Assembly: GCF_004119445.1 (NCBI RefSeq)
Contig: NZ_QICI01000082.1
Coordinates: forward strand, 62,001 to 126,000
Length of the DNA: 64,000 nucleotides
Direction: 5' to 3'
From: Chryseobacterium sp. CH21
Lineage (GTDB): Bacteria; Bacteroidota; Bacteroidia; Flavobacteriales; Weeksellaceae
Shown here: in pieces, positions 45,902 through 54,164 of the stretch
Position numbering within the stretch: position 1 is the stretch's first letter
Layout of the letters: the number at the start of each line of letters is the position of its first letter
The notes under the pieces: model-generated
Database searches by the model: none
The model's input: the letters and a program-made list of their open reading frames with translations, nothing else
What the model was told of the DNA's origin: nothing
Program-made: the position numbers and the translations under genes

Positions 45902-46450
45902 ATGAGAAAATTACTTTTCGCTTCAGCTTGTGCTCTAACATTATTATCATGCGTAAGAGAAGAATCAGATATTCAGGGGGAATATGATACCAAAAATATC
46001 AATAAATCTACTTTAGTTAAAGGAGGTGAAGCTTCCAAAACTTGGGAAAAAGTTATCACGCGTTATTACAGTAATACTTTAATGAAGCATTACTTTGGTT
46101 CACCTAATCAATTGCCGCCTGGATTTCCGGCACTTGGATGGAGAGATGAAGGAACGGCATTTATTTTAGCAGGAGAGTCTGGTTTAGGTCATATTGATCC
46201 ACTTTACAGCATGGTTCACCCGGGCAATGGAGATAATGTAATAATTTTCGCCCATGATATTCCTGCCGTTGCGGCACAAGGTTATCAGCAAAAAGAATTA
46301 ATAGGATATGCTTATGGTCCTGATGGGACACCTGTTTACAGGTATTATAGACCCTCAAAACATGGACATTTATATACAACTAATTGGAATGAATTAGGCG
46401 GTGGAGGTAATGGGTGGACGTACGAAGGTGTATTTTTTTATGCTAAATAA
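45902..46450 (+). CDS. Lipoprotein with DUF5648-type domain
   Basis: A 182-residue lipoprotein with signal and lipobox (SACALTLLSC). After a polar linker, a Pro/Gly-rich region precedes a C-terminal domain resembling DUF5648: an aromatic-rich opening (PVYRYYRPSKHGHLYTT) and ending GWTYEGVFFYA. DUF5648 is a beta-trefoil-like module common on secreted bacterial proteins, probably binding carbohydrate or protein. It has its own terminator and appears monocistronic. Confidence 0.8.
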   Translation: MRKLLFASACALTLLSCVREESDIQGEYDTKNINKSTLVKGGEASKTWEKVITRYYSNTLMKHYFGSPNQLPPGFPALGWRDEGTAFILAGESGLGHIDPLYSMVHPGNGDNVIIFAHDIPAVAAQGYQQKELIGYAYGPDGTPVYRYYRPSKHGHLYTTNWNELGGGGNGWTYEGVFFYAK

Positions 46451-46472
46451 ACGTATTTCATTATTTGCTTTT

Positions 46473-46502
46473 AACCTCCCAATACCTATGGGAGGTTTTT
46501 TT
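46473..46502 (+). terminator. Terminator after the DUF5648 lipoprotein gene
   Basis: AACCTCCC pairs with GGGAGGTT and is followed by a T run. Confidence 0.8.
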
Positions 46503-46589
46503 GTGGATGACTTTTTCATGCATCAAGTTCTGTTGTATAAAGGCTTTTGTTTTGTGATTTTTGGTTAAAAATATATCCAATTTTGTGAA

Positions 46590-46661
46590 ATGGAACGGTC
46601 TATTATACATATAGATCTGGATACGTTTTTTATATCCTGTTATAGGCTGGTAGACTCTGAA
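46590..46661 (+). pseudogene. N-terminal remnant of a DinB-like DNA polymerase IV gene
   Basis: The first 24 codons read MERSIIHIDLDTFFISCYRL followed by VDSE, matching the catalytic start of Y-family polymerases (HxDxDxFF with the metal-binding Asp). After that the sequence loses all similarity, though the frame stays open to 46823. This looks like a small leftover of a deleted dinB gene at the edge of the lanthipeptide region, marking a past deletion or insertion boundary. Confidence 0.55.
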
Positions 46662-47025
46662 CCCCGCTGCACAAAGTCTCCAGACTTTAAACCTAAAGGA
46701 ACTATTTGTTATCATAACAAAAGTTTTTATATCAAGAGTGGTAAAGTGTATTTAAAAGTATTGTTTTGGGGTTTTATTTCTTATTATTCAAGAAAAGCAA
46801 AGCAATATCCGATGTGTTTATAGTCTCATTTTTATATTGATGGCTATAAGTATTTGGATTTTCTCTTTCCATACAATGGGAATCCTGAGATTTTGAGGGG
46901 AATAATTTATTATTCTATAAATATTCAATGGTTTGGTTCCATATTCATAAGTGTACTTTATGATTTCCTTTCCCGCTATCTCATCCTATGGCTACAACCC
47001 TAGAATTAAATTTTAGTATAATTAA
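46662..47025. other. Gene-free spacer ahead of the lanthipeptide region
   Basis: About 360 AT-rich bases with no credible gene, between the dinB remnant and the promoter of the first ABC gene. The only notable part is a GC-richer patch near 46655-46690 next to the break. Confidence 0.4.
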
Positions 47026-47040
47026 AGCAATTTTGTTGCA
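47026..47040 (+). promoter_or_regulatory. Palindromic operator, site A (ABC ATPase promoter)
   Basis: AGCAATTTTGTTGCA, a copy of the 15-bp palindrome TGCAA-N5-TTGCA with one changed base. Its TTG (47036-47038) can also serve as the -33 element, 19 bases ahead of TATTTTTG. Confidence 0.6.
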
Positions 47041-47065
47041 ATAATGAAAATAATCTTTATTTTTG
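47036..47065 (+). promoter_or_regulatory. Predicted promoter of the ABC ATPase gene
   Basis: TTG (47036-47038), 19 bases, TATTTTTG (47058-47065): a near-perfect Bacteroidota promoter. Both elements are overlapped by palindromes (sites A and B), the geometry expected of repression. Confidence 0.6.
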
Positions 47066-47078
47066 AAACAATATTGCA
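47064..47078 (+). promoter_or_regulatory. Palindromic operator, site B (ABC ATPase promoter)
   Basis: TGAAACAATATTGCA. On the other strand it reads TGCAATATTGTTTCA, the same palindrome with one change. It overlaps the end of the -7 element. Centre-to-centre distance from site A is 38 bp. Confidence 0.55.
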
Positions 47079-47121
47079 TTAAGGTAATTTTTGAAGATCT
47101 AAATCAAATACATTAAAAATT

Positions 47122-47823
47122 ATGATCAAGATTGAAAATACAAGTAAATCTTATAAGGGAAAAGTGGCTGTAGATAAGCTTTCCTTATCCATAGAGAAAG
47201 GAGAAATATATGGATTACTCGGTCCGAATGGCGCAGGAAAATCTACTACATTGAATATGCTGCTGGGATTTTTGAAACCAGATTCAGGAGTAATACTTCT
47301 CGACAATATCGATATAAGTACCAATGTAAAGGAAGCCAGAAAAGTGATAGGCTATATTCCTGAAAACGTGAATCTCTATCCTTATTTAACGGGAATTGAA
47401 AATCTCTACTATTTCTGCAAACTGGCAGGAAAAGAATACAGTACAACAGAACTTTCTGATATTCTTTCAGATTGTGGATTGCAGACAGATTCTCAAAATA
47501 AAAAAACAGAAACCTACTCCAAAGGGATGAGACAGAAGGTTGGAATTGCCATTGCCTATGCCAAAAAAGCGAAAGTATACCTTTTGGATGAGCCTTCAAG
47601 CGGTCTCGATCCTTCAGCAAGCAATGAACTCTCTGCTTTACTAAAAAAATTGGCAGAAAACGGAGCAACGGTTCTAATGGCTTCCCATGATATTTTCCGG
47701 GTAAAAGAAACTTCAAGCTGTATAGGAATTCTTAAAAACGGATTGCTGGTGAAGGAAATACCTGCTTTAGATGTAACAGCCAATGAGTTGGAAAAAATTT
47801 ATCTCGATTATATACAAGAATAA
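47122..47823 (+). CDS. ABC transporter ATP-binding protein
   Basis: A 233-residue ABC ATPase of the CcmA/NosF-like export group. Walker A is GLLGPNGAGKST, the signature TYSKGMRQKVGIA, Walker B KVYLLDEPSSGLDP, and the switch His is in LMASHDIF. It probably energises the two DUF3526 permeases encoded by the next operon. It stands in its own transcript, with two operator palindromes over its promoter. With NosF-type partners the substrate is often a metal centre or a lipid/peptide; here the lanthipeptide or its immunity function is a reasonable guess from context. Confidence 0.92.
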   Translation: MIKIENTSKSYKGKVAVDKLSLSIEKGEIYGLLGPNGAGKSTTLNMLLGFLKPDSGVILLDNIDISTNVKEARKVIGYIPENVNLYPYLTGIENLYYFCKLAGKEYSTTELSDILSDCGLQTDSQNKKTETYSKGMRQKVGIAIAYAKKAKVYLLDEPSSGLDPSASNELSALLKKLAENGATVLMASHDIFRVKETSSCIGILKNGLLVKEIPALDVTANELEKIYLDYIQE

Positions 47824-47840
47824 AACTTAAAAAAAAATAT

Positions 47841-47855
47841 TGCAACAATGATGCA
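47841..47855 (+). promoter_or_regulatory. Palindromic operator, site C (permease operon promoter)
   Basis: TGCAACAATGATGCA, the shared palindrome with one change, 38-39 bp ahead of site D, matching the spacing at the ATPase promoter. Confidence 0.55.
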
Positions 47856-47873
47856 TTATGTGAAAAGTATTTT

Positions 47874-47881
47874 TATTTTTG
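47874..47881 (+). promoter_or_regulatory. Predicted -7 element of the permease-receptor operon
   Basis: TATTTTTG, identical to the -7 element of the ATPase promoter and placed the same way between two operator copies. The -33 element here is degenerate (ATG inside site C). Confidence 0.5.
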
Positions 47882-47894
47882 CTACAAAGTTGCA
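47880..47894 (+). promoter_or_regulatory. Palindromic operator, site D (permease operon promoter)
   Basis: TGCTACAAAGTTGCA; on the other strand TGCAACTTTGTAGCA, one change from the palindrome. It overlaps the end of the -7 element. Confidence 0.55.
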
Positions 47895-47993
47895 ATAAGG
47901 ATTGTTCTTTTAGAAACTTCATTGTGAGATTATACAGAAGTGGTTTTGAAATGAAAAGTATTGCCTGTTATAAAAATGATCAAAAGTAAATGA

Positions 47994-49412
47994 ATGAGTA
48001 AATTAAAACGAACACTTTTAGTCGCTAAACATGAATTCAAAGCATTTCAGGAAAATGGACTAAAGTTATTTATCTTCTTTTATACGTTTGTTTTATTGGG
48101 AGTCTGGACAGGTAATTATGTACAGCTTGCCGCAGCATCGGTGAAGAATAAACACGCTAAAGAAATAATAGATAGCGAATGGAAAGATCAGAACCGAAAT
48201 AATCATAGTGCTGCCCATTGGGGAACCTTTCTTTTTAAACCCATAAGCTACCTTTCCCTTTTAGAATCGGGTACTAATGTGTATTCTGAAAACCAATATA
48301 GAGTAGAAGCTCATAAAAGACCGCAAATGCATTCCTACAGACTGCGTGATCTGGAAGCATTTATGAGAAGGCCCGATCTGAATACAGCCTTTTTTTTTCA
48401 ATGGTTTATGCCGTTGATTATTATCGGATTAGGCTTTTCTTCTGTTTCTTCCGAGCGTGAAAAAGGATTTCTAAAGATGTTATCTGTACAGGGAGCTTCA
48501 TTTGGGCAATTACTGGCAGGAAAATTCATGGCACTTTACACAGCAGTTCTGTTATTTATTGTTCCGCCACTGGTAATCATGTTTGCCGGGCTTATTTTTG
48601 AAGGAGAACCTGTTGATCATTTGATAAGAGCAGGATATTGGATTGTTTTATACGCCGTGTACTTTCTGATTATTTCAGGCGGAGTCCTGTTGATTTCAGC
48701 TTTGAGCCGTTCATCCTGGTCTTCATTACTTGCAAATATTACAGTGTGGGTTCTTTGCGTTTTGCTAATCCCTAAACTTGCTACTTCAGCAGCTGATAAC
48801 TTTTATCCTTTGTCATCCTATCATGAATTTGAGCATAATATTAAAACAGGTTTTGATAAAGGGCTTGGAAATGATGGCGGTTATACATCCCGATCTGAAT
48901 CCTATCTGAAAAGACATCTCAGTCAGTACAATGCAGCCAGTATTGAAAAATTGCCGGAAAAAGTCCGTTTTGCCCTTGATCTTATTCAGGCCGAAGCTTA
49001 TGAAAATAAAGTAAATGCTTTTTATTCTAAGAAAGTGGAGGATAGATTTAATCAACAGCAGGAGTTTATGGATTATATGGGAATTATTAATCCATTTATA
49101 GCAATCCGCCAGCTGTCTATGGCATTTGCCGGAACGGATGTACAGCATCATATTGATTTTTTCAATAAAGCAGAAGAATACAGAAATACAATGATGGACA
49201 GACTGAATAAAAGAGAGCTTGAAATCGCTGTTTCCGGGAAAACAAAAGTAGATAATCGTTTTTTTTATAGCAATTTACCCGATTTCTCTTACCAATATCC
49301 TACTGCCGGATCTGTTATTCGTAATCATCCGATTGCTGTTCTGTCGCTGTTCTTTTGGACTTTGATATTGATGCTCTCTTTCAGACTGATCATTAACCGA
49401 AATTATTTTTAA
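47994..49412 (+). CDS. ABC transporter permease, DUF3526 family (first of two)
   Basis: A 472-residue membrane protein of the ABC-2/DUF3526 type. An N-terminal helix (LKLFIFFYTFVLLGVWTGNYV) is followed by a large extracytoplasmic domain with HSAAHWGTFLFKPISYLS, a cluster of helices (about 135-270) containing SSEREKGFLKMLSVQGAS (the coupling segment), a second soluble domain, and a last helix. It forms a pair with the next gene (3-base gap) and presumably uses the upstream ATPase. DUF3526 permeases often sit beside TonB receptors in Bacteroidota, as here. Confidence 0.85.
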   Translation: MSKLKRTLLVAKHEFKAFQENGLKLFIFFYTFVLLGVWTGNYVQLAAASVKNKHAKEIIDSEWKDQNRNNHSAAHWGTFLFKPISYLSLLESGTNVYSENQYRVEAHKRPQMHSYRLRDLEAFMRRPDLNTAFFFQWFMPLIIIGLGFSSVSSEREKGFLKMLSVQGASFGQLLAGKFMALYTAVLLFIVPPLVIMFAGLIFEGEPVDHLIRAGYWIVLYAVYFLIISGGVLLISALSRSSWSSLLANITVWVLCVLLIPKLATSAADNFYPLSSYHEFEHNIKTGFDKGLGNDGGYTSRSESYLKRHLSQYNAASIEKLPEKVRFALDLIQAEAYENKVNAFYSKKVEDRFNQQQEFMDYMGIINPFIAIRQLSMAFAGTDVQHHIDFFNKAEEYRNTMMDRLNKRELEIAVSGKTKVDNRFFYSNLPDFSYQYPTAGSVIRNHPIAVLSLFFWTLILMLSFRLIINRNYF

Positions 49413-49415
49413 AAT

Positions 49416-50864
49416 ATGAAAGATAAAGGAATGTTGTTGTTCTATGAATGGAAACATATTTTTCGACAGCCAACAGTTTGGATTTTGTTTTTTCTGTTTT
49501 TTGTAATAGGAGGGTACGCTGTTTATTCCGGTAATGCTTTGACAAATAAAAAGTTGGAAGCTATTAACGAAGCAAAGAAAGAATCTGTGAAAGATTATCA
49601 TACGACATTGAAAGCTTTTAATGATACTTTAACTCTTGAGAAAAAGAAACAGGCAGAAAACGCAGGCAACCCCTACGTAATAGATTATCGATATCCGAGG
49701 ATAGCTTATGATTATCCTTATCCACTGACAGGTTTGGCGGCAGGAATAAAAGATGTAACTCCTGTTACGGAAAAAGTTAATTATTATACAGATTATGCTG
49801 CAGTTGACAGGGAAATAACCAATCCCGCTATTCTTTTTGAGGGACGTCTGGATCTTCTGTATGTCAATTTATACTTAATTCCTTTACTTATTATAGTTCT
49901 GGTATACAATATTCTTTCCTCGGAAAAAGAAAAAGGGATAAGCCGTCTTCTGATTGTTCAGGGCGGAACCTTAAAACGTGTATTATTGATTAAGCTAGTA
50001 TTTCGCTTAAGTTTAGTTTTTTCGGCTGCGGTATTTTTAAATGTTCTCGGAATGTTGCTTTCTCCATCCGGACATCCATCGGTTTTGGATGCTTTTCTTT
50101 GGCTCTTTTTATTACTTTCCTACTGTATTTTTTGGATTTCTCTGTGCTTTATAATGATTTCATTGGACAGGAATAGTGTATTCAACCTCTTTTCGTGCCT
50201 TGCACTCTGGATTTTTTTATTGTTTCTGCTGCCGTTGGTAATTAATAAGACAGCACAACTGAAAAACCCTTCTGAGCTTAAACTTTTGGATCTTGAAGAA
50301 AAAGACAGGCTAATCAGTGATGAAGTATGGGCGATGAATCCAAAGCTTGTCACAGACAGTTTTTACAATGATTATCCGAAATACAAATTGGCTTACACTC
50401 CGTCAGATACTATAGATAATCAGAATGATGCTTTCTTTGCAGGATACTACCAGATAAAGCAGAAACGCATGAAAGCTGTGGTTGATTCTTTATGGCAAGG
50501 TGATAATAAAGCTAATCAGACAGCTTATAGTTTAATCAAATATAATCCTGTTCAAAATACAGAACACTTATTTACTCTTTTAGCTCATACCAGCAGGATA
50601 GATTACCTGAGATATAAACAGGATATTAAAGATTTTCAACGTATATGGCAAACCTGCTTTTACGACAGAGTTTTTTCTATGCATAATGGCAAAAGAATAT
50701 TGTCCTCATTTTCTCCTGAAGCTCTTAAAACATTACCAGAGTTCAAAGTAAAATACCATCCGGTAAAAATATCGGAGTTTATATATGGCCTATTGAATTT
50801 ATGGCTTATAAGCATAGGACTTTGCATAGGAGGTTTATTCCTGATAAAGAAAATACAACAATAA
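49416..50864 (+). CDS. ABC transporter permease, DUF3526 family (second of two)
   Basis: A 482-residue paralogue of the preceding permease, with the same order: N-terminal helix (PTVWILFFLFFVIGGYAVYSG), an extracytoplasmic part with Tyr/Pro-rich YDYPYPLTGLAAG, helices with SSEKEKGISRLLIVQGGT (coupling segment), a second soluble region and a C-terminal helix (LLNLWLISIGLCIGGLFLI). The two probably form a heterodimer. It is 13 bases upstream of the TonB-dependent receptor gene, in the same operon. Confidence 0.85.
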   Translation: MKDKGMLLFYEWKHIFRQPTVWILFFLFFVIGGYAVYSGNALTNKKLEAINEAKKESVKDYHTTLKAFNDTLTLEKKKQAENAGNPYVIDYRYPRIAYDYPYPLTGLAAGIKDVTPVTEKVNYYTDYAAVDREITNPAILFEGRLDLLYVNLYLIPLLIIVLVYNILSSEKEKGISRLLIVQGGTLKRVLLIKLVFRLSLVFSAAVFLNVLGMLLSPSGHPSVLDAFLWLFLLLSYCIFWISLCFIMISLDRNSVFNLFSCLALWIFLLFLLPLVINKTAQLKNPSELKLLDLEEKDRLISDEVWAMNPKLVTDSFYNDYPKYKLAYTPSDTIDNQNDAFFAGYYQIKQKRMKAVVDSLWQGDNKANQTAYSLIKYNPVQNTEHLFTLLAHTSRIDYLRYKQDIKDFQRIWQTCFYDRVFSMHNGKRILSSFSPEALKTLPEFKVKYHPVKISEFIYGLLNLWLISIGLCIGGLFLIKKIQQ

Positions 50865-50877
50865 AAAACAAAAAATA

Positions 50878-53061
50878 ATGAAGAGAAATTACCTTCTGGT
50901 AACAATAGCACTTTATGGATCATTTTCCTTAGTTTCCGGACAGGAAAAAAAGGATTCTGTTTCTGAAAAATATATTGATGAAGTCATATTAACGGCAATG
51001 AAGCAGATCAAAACAGATAGTCTTTCCGGAAATCTAAAGAGAAAAGACAGGCTGTTAGAAATTCCTCAGAATATTATAAGTATAAAAAGTGACTTGCTGA
51101 ATCTTCAGGGAGCATTTGATGTACAGGATGTCCTTCGAAATGTAAGTGGAGTGTATATCAGTGATGCTACCGGAGCCGGCAATGTTTTTTCAGGAACTTT
51201 TAATGCCCAGATTCGTGGATTTAATCCTGTAAGTACCTTCAGAAATGGACTGCCTTCTTTTGCCGGAGGTCTTTCACAGGAAGATGTTGCCTTGATAGAG
51301 CAGGTAGATGTTATAAAAGGACCTGCAGGATTCATCAATTCAATGGGAACAGGTGGAGGATCTTTAAATATCAATACCAAAAGCCCCCGTAGAATAAGAG
51401 AAGCCAATATTACTGCCGGAAGTTTTGGATTTTACAGAGCTTCTGTTGATTTGGGGAGTACGGTAAAAGAGAAAGGTTTTTCGTTTAGGTTCAATGCGGC
51501 TTATGAATCTCAGGGCTATTATTTTGATTATGCGAAAAGGCGAAAATTTGTTGTAGCACCCGTTATTCAATATAATTTCAGCAAAAATACTTTCCTTCTT
51601 GCAGAATGGAACATGATTCAGGGGAGAGCCCTCGAATCAAGTAATTTTATTCAGTATGAAAATGAAAACAGTGTTCAGAAGCATCCTTGGAGAGCCAATT
51701 ATCAGGGAGACCCCAATCTTCCAGTATCAAAACTGGATGAGCATTACGGAAGATTCGTCATTAACCATAACTTCAATGATCGATGGAAGATAGTCTCTCA
51801 GTCATCCATTAAAAGTACACCTTTGGATCAATGGAGCCTTTTGGGAGGAACAGCAAGCTATACTCCGCCAATGTTTGATGATGATGGAAATGCATTACGT
51901 TCAAGCTTTAGAAATAAACAGAAATACCTGACTTATAATACCCAATTATTTTTGAGCGGAAGTTATGATATGACCAAAGATATTGTTCATACCGTACTAA
52001 CAGGGGTTGATTTTAATAGTAGTAAAAGTGATACGGAGCATATTCAGGGAGCCAATGAGTTTGTTTTTAACCGAAATCAGATGAATTATGGGATCAACAG
52101 AGACTTATTGATTCAACCAGAAGCTGAAGATCAGATTGATTATACAGTATCGGAAGACAAAACAATAGGAGTCTATCTCTACAATAATTTCAAATTATGG
52201 AATCGTGTATTTATTGATGCTGGTTTTCGATATAGCAAAAATAAACGTAACCGATATCTGAAAGGTCCTTATTCACCTGAAGGCGACAGCAAGGTTTATA
52301 AACATTATGCCTTCAGCCCAAGAGTGGGGGTAACTTACCTTATTCAAAAGGATTTTGCCGCTTTCTTTTCTTATGATCAAAGCTTTGATCCTATGGCAGG
52401 AACAGATCCGCAGGGCAAAGAATGGAAACCGCTGGAAAGTTACAATACTGAATTTGGGATAAAGAAAGACTGGTTTGGCGGACTATTATCCACCTCCGTA
52501 AGTGCTTATCGTATTATAAGGAATAATTCATTTTCTCAGAATCCTGCAACAGGTTTGATGACTCAGCTTAATCAGGTTAGAAATAAAGGGATAGAGATAG
52601 ACATCATCGGATCAATCTATCCTAACATTACATTGACCGCCAATTATTCTTATATCAATTCTGTGTATTCGAAAGATCCTAATGCACCGGAACTTGTAGG
52701 TAAGAGATTTTCAAGTGTTCCAAGACATCAGATCAATTCGTGGGTGATGTACAGATTTCAGAAAGGAAAACTTCAGGGACTCTCATTGGCTATCGGGCAA
52801 ACAGCTGCTTTGCTGAGAGAAACAGATGTACCCGGAGTCCGCATACCGGATTTTATAAAATTAGATGCCAGTATTATGTATCAGCATAAGAAATGGTTTG
52901 TGAGAGGCATATTAGATAATCTTACCAACAGACGGTATATAACGGATGGAAATGTAACAGACAGGTACAATGCTGATTGGAGTGCGGTGGTGGGGCAAAA
53001 CTGGATGTATAAAGAAAGTAACCCCTTTAATTATAAATTACAGATAGGAATGAAATTTTAA
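50878..53061 (+). CDS. TonB-dependent siderophore-type receptor
   Basis: A 727-residue outer-membrane receptor. The signal peptide ends LVSGQ. The plug domain (about 45-165) has the typical LLNLQGAFDVQDVLRNVSGVYI and VIKGPAGFINSMGTGGGSLNI, followed by a 22-strand barrel ending YKLQIGMKF. Plug motifs and the closing barrel (ILDNLTNRRYITDG) place it in the ferrisiderophore receptor group. In the same operon as two ABC permeases and just upstream of the lanthipeptide precursor gene, it could import a metallopeptide or protect against it. Confidence 0.9.
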   Translation: MKRNYLLVTIALYGSFSLVSGQEKKDSVSEKYIDEVILTAMKQIKTDSLSGNLKRKDRLLEIPQNIISIKSDLLNLQGAFDVQDVLRNVSGVYISDATGAGNVFSGTFNAQIRGFNPVSTFRNGLPSFAGGLSQEDVALIEQVDVIKGPAGFINSMGTGGGSLNINTKSPRRIREANITAGSFGFYRASVDLGSTVKEKGFSFRFNAAYESQGYYFDYAKRRKFVVAPVIQYNFSKNTFLLAEWNMIQGRALESSNFIQYENENSVQKHPWRANYQGDPNLPVSKLDEHYGRFVINHNFNDRWKIVSQSSIKSTPLDQWSLLGGTASYTPPMFDDDGNALRSSFRNKQKYLTYNTQLFLSGSYDMTKDIVHTVLTGVDFNSSKSDTEHIQGANEFVFNRNQMNYGINRDLLIQPEAEDQIDYTVSEDKTIGVYLYNNFKLWNRVFIDAGFRYSKNKRNRYLKGPYSPEGDSKVYKHYAFSPRVGVTYLIQKDFAAFFSYDQSFDPMAGTDPQGKEWKPLESYNTEFGIKKDWFGGLLSTSVSAYRIIRNNSFSQNPATGLMTQLNQVRNKGIEIDIIGSIYPNITLTANYSYINSVYSKDPNAPELVGKRFSSVPRHQINSWVMYRFQKGKLQGLSLAIGQTAALLRETDVPGVRIPDFIKLDASIMYQHKKWFVRGILDNLTNRRYITDGNVTDRYNADWSAVVGQNWMYKESNPFNYKLQIGMKF

Positions 53062-53069
53062 CATTTTAA

Positions 53070-53084
53070 TGCAACTTTGTTGCG
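53070..53084 (+). promoter_or_regulatory. Palindromic operator, site E (lanthipeptide precursor)
   Basis: TGCAACTTTGTTGCG, one change from the perfect palindrome, 86 bases before the precursor ATG and 11 bases ahead of the -7-like TATCTTTA (53095-53102). Confidence 0.6.
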
Positions 53085-53109
53085 ATAAAATGTTTATCTT
53101 TACAAAAGA

Positions 53110-53138
53110 GGGATAGCCGAAACCCTTAAACAGTAGGC
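53110..53138 (+). promoter_or_regulatory. Possible H-type pseudoknot in the precursor leader
   Basis: GGG-ATA-GCC-GAAA-CCC-TTAAACAGTA-GGC. GGG can pair with CCC, and GCC inside the loop with GGC behind it, giving a compact pseudoknot 22 bases ahead of the precursor ATG. The stems are only 3 bp each, so this may be chance. Confidence 0.3.
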
Positions 53139-53160
53139 CAAATTAAAAAAATGTTTTATT

Positions 53161-53355
53161 ATGGAAAACAACAAAAAAATGAAGCTTAAAATTGAAGATC
53201 TAAAGATCGAAAGCTTCGTAACTGCTTTGGACAAAGATTTGTCTAAAAAACTTCAGGGAGGGTTAGGAATTTCTGCTGCGGGAGATCATGACCACCCAAC
53301 ACACACAATCAAAACACAGGACAGACTTCACGTTTGTGGAACAGTTCAGTGTTAA
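53161..53355 (+). CDS. lanA: Lanthipeptide precursor, pinensin-like leader with His/Cys-rich core
   Basis: A 64-residue precursor. The leader (residues 1-34) carries MKLKIEDLKIESFVTALDKD and ends LQGG, the double-glycine cut site for a C39 peptidase; its LKIEDLKIESFVTAL part resembles the leaders of pinensin-type peptides as I remember them. The core (35-64) is LGISAAGDHDHPTHT followed by IKTQDRLHVCGTVQC: one Ser, four Thr, two Cys (59 and 64), four His and three Asp. Thr61 to Cys64 could form a small ring (TVQC); Thr47, 49 or 52 could join Cys59. His and Asp near the start (GDHDHPTH) look suited to bind a metal. It has its own promoter region with operator E and its own terminator. Confidence 0.85.
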   Translation: MENNKKMKLKIEDLKIESFVTALDKDLSKKLQGGLGISAAGDHDHPTHTIKTQDRLHVCGTVQC

Positions 53356-53381
53356 TTAATTATTGAAGAAATAATTTTAGG

Positions 53382-53410
53382 GCTGCCTTTATTTAAAGGC
53401 AGCTTTTTTA
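53382..53410 (+). terminator. Terminator after the precursor gene
   Basis: GCTGCCTTT pairs with AAAGGCAGC around ATTT and is followed by TTTTTTA. It separates the precursor from the convergent biosynthetic operon. Confidence 0.85.
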
Positions 53411-53453
53411 GTAATATACAGGACGAGTGAAGTCCATTTCTCCTGTGTAAAAA

Positions 53454-54164
53454 TCAAATAATTTTATTGACTCTTATAAAAAATGATTTGAGCAGCTCTT
53501 GAACTTGTTCCGTTAGTTTTCTTTCTATAATTTCTTTTTCTTGCGGAGAATACTCAAACTGCTTCACAAGATCTTTAATACTTAGAGGTTTTTTCAATTG
53601 TTTAAGGATCATGGCTGAAATTGGATCCATAATAAGGTGGAAGGTCTCCTTATCTGTGCTGTAAAAAACATTGTAATATACTTCAGCATCGGAATCTTTG
53701 CTGCTTTTGTCTTTCCAGTTCCATTGTGATTCATGAATATAAATAAAAGGATTTCGGATCAATTGTAGCTCTGAAAAGTCAGCTTCATTATTTTCTAAAA
53801 TATGATCCAGATCATTTTGTAACATTGTTAGCCGTGTCTGAAAACACAAAGTACCTTTATGCTCTTTCAGAAATTGCATTTTTGCTGTTTCCAATGAATA
53901 AATATCGGAAGCATATATCCTATTCTTTGGGGACAGACGTTCTATGATATTCAATAAAGAATCACTAAAACCATACAGATCTTGCGCGTCAAATATTGAA
54001 TCATGGAGCTGAGTAAAAGATTCCAGTATTTTAAGCGTTTGAGAATAATGACTTCTAAAAAATGTTTCCTTAATCTTAACACCTTTAAGAATGCTATTAT
54101 TTACCCCAGAAATATCAGGATTGGGAAGCTCCGGATGAAGGATGGAGTTAAAAGTTTTGTTTTT
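53454..54164 (-). CDS. Possible C-terminal extension of LanC with PqqD-like (RRE-like) domain
   Basis: An open frame of 236 residues without an upstream ATG; the only early start-like codon is TTG 53954. Adding one base to the T7 run at 54160-54166 (A7 in coding sense) fuses it to the LanC frame just before that gene's stop. The N-terminal part (FNSILHPELPNPDISG...) is soluble and helical. The C-terminal part (FHLIMDPISAMILKQLKKPL followed by SIKDLVKQFEYSPQEKEIIE) has the strand-helix-wing pattern of PqqD-like RiPP recognition elements, which bind leader peptides. So this is either the tail of a LanC fusion or a separate, oddly started protein. Confidence 0.45.
   Translation of the reverse strand, partial: KNKTFNSILHPELPNPDISGVNNSILKGVKIKETFFRSHYSQTLKILESFTQLHDSIFDAQDLYGFSDSLLNIIERLSPKNRIYASDIYSLETAKMQFLKEHKGTLCFQTRLTMLQNDLDHILENNEADFSELQLIRNPFIYIHESQWNWKDKSSKDSDAEVYYNVFYSTDKETFHLIMDPISAMILKQLKKPLSIKDLVKQFEYSPQEKEIIERKLTEQVQELLKSFFIRVNKII

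Noticed and set aside
46461-46715. 84-codon minus-strand frame
   Set aside because: Crosses the terminator of the lipoprotein gene and the dinB remnant; composition is not protein-like.
47246-47783. Antisense frames in the ABC ATPase gene
   Set aside because: Shadows of a gene with complete ABC motifs.
53110-53138. PreQ1-type riboswitch for the precursor leader
   Set aside because: The pseudoknot idea is similar, but the conserved preQ1 sequence is absent; kept only as an unnamed structural candidate.
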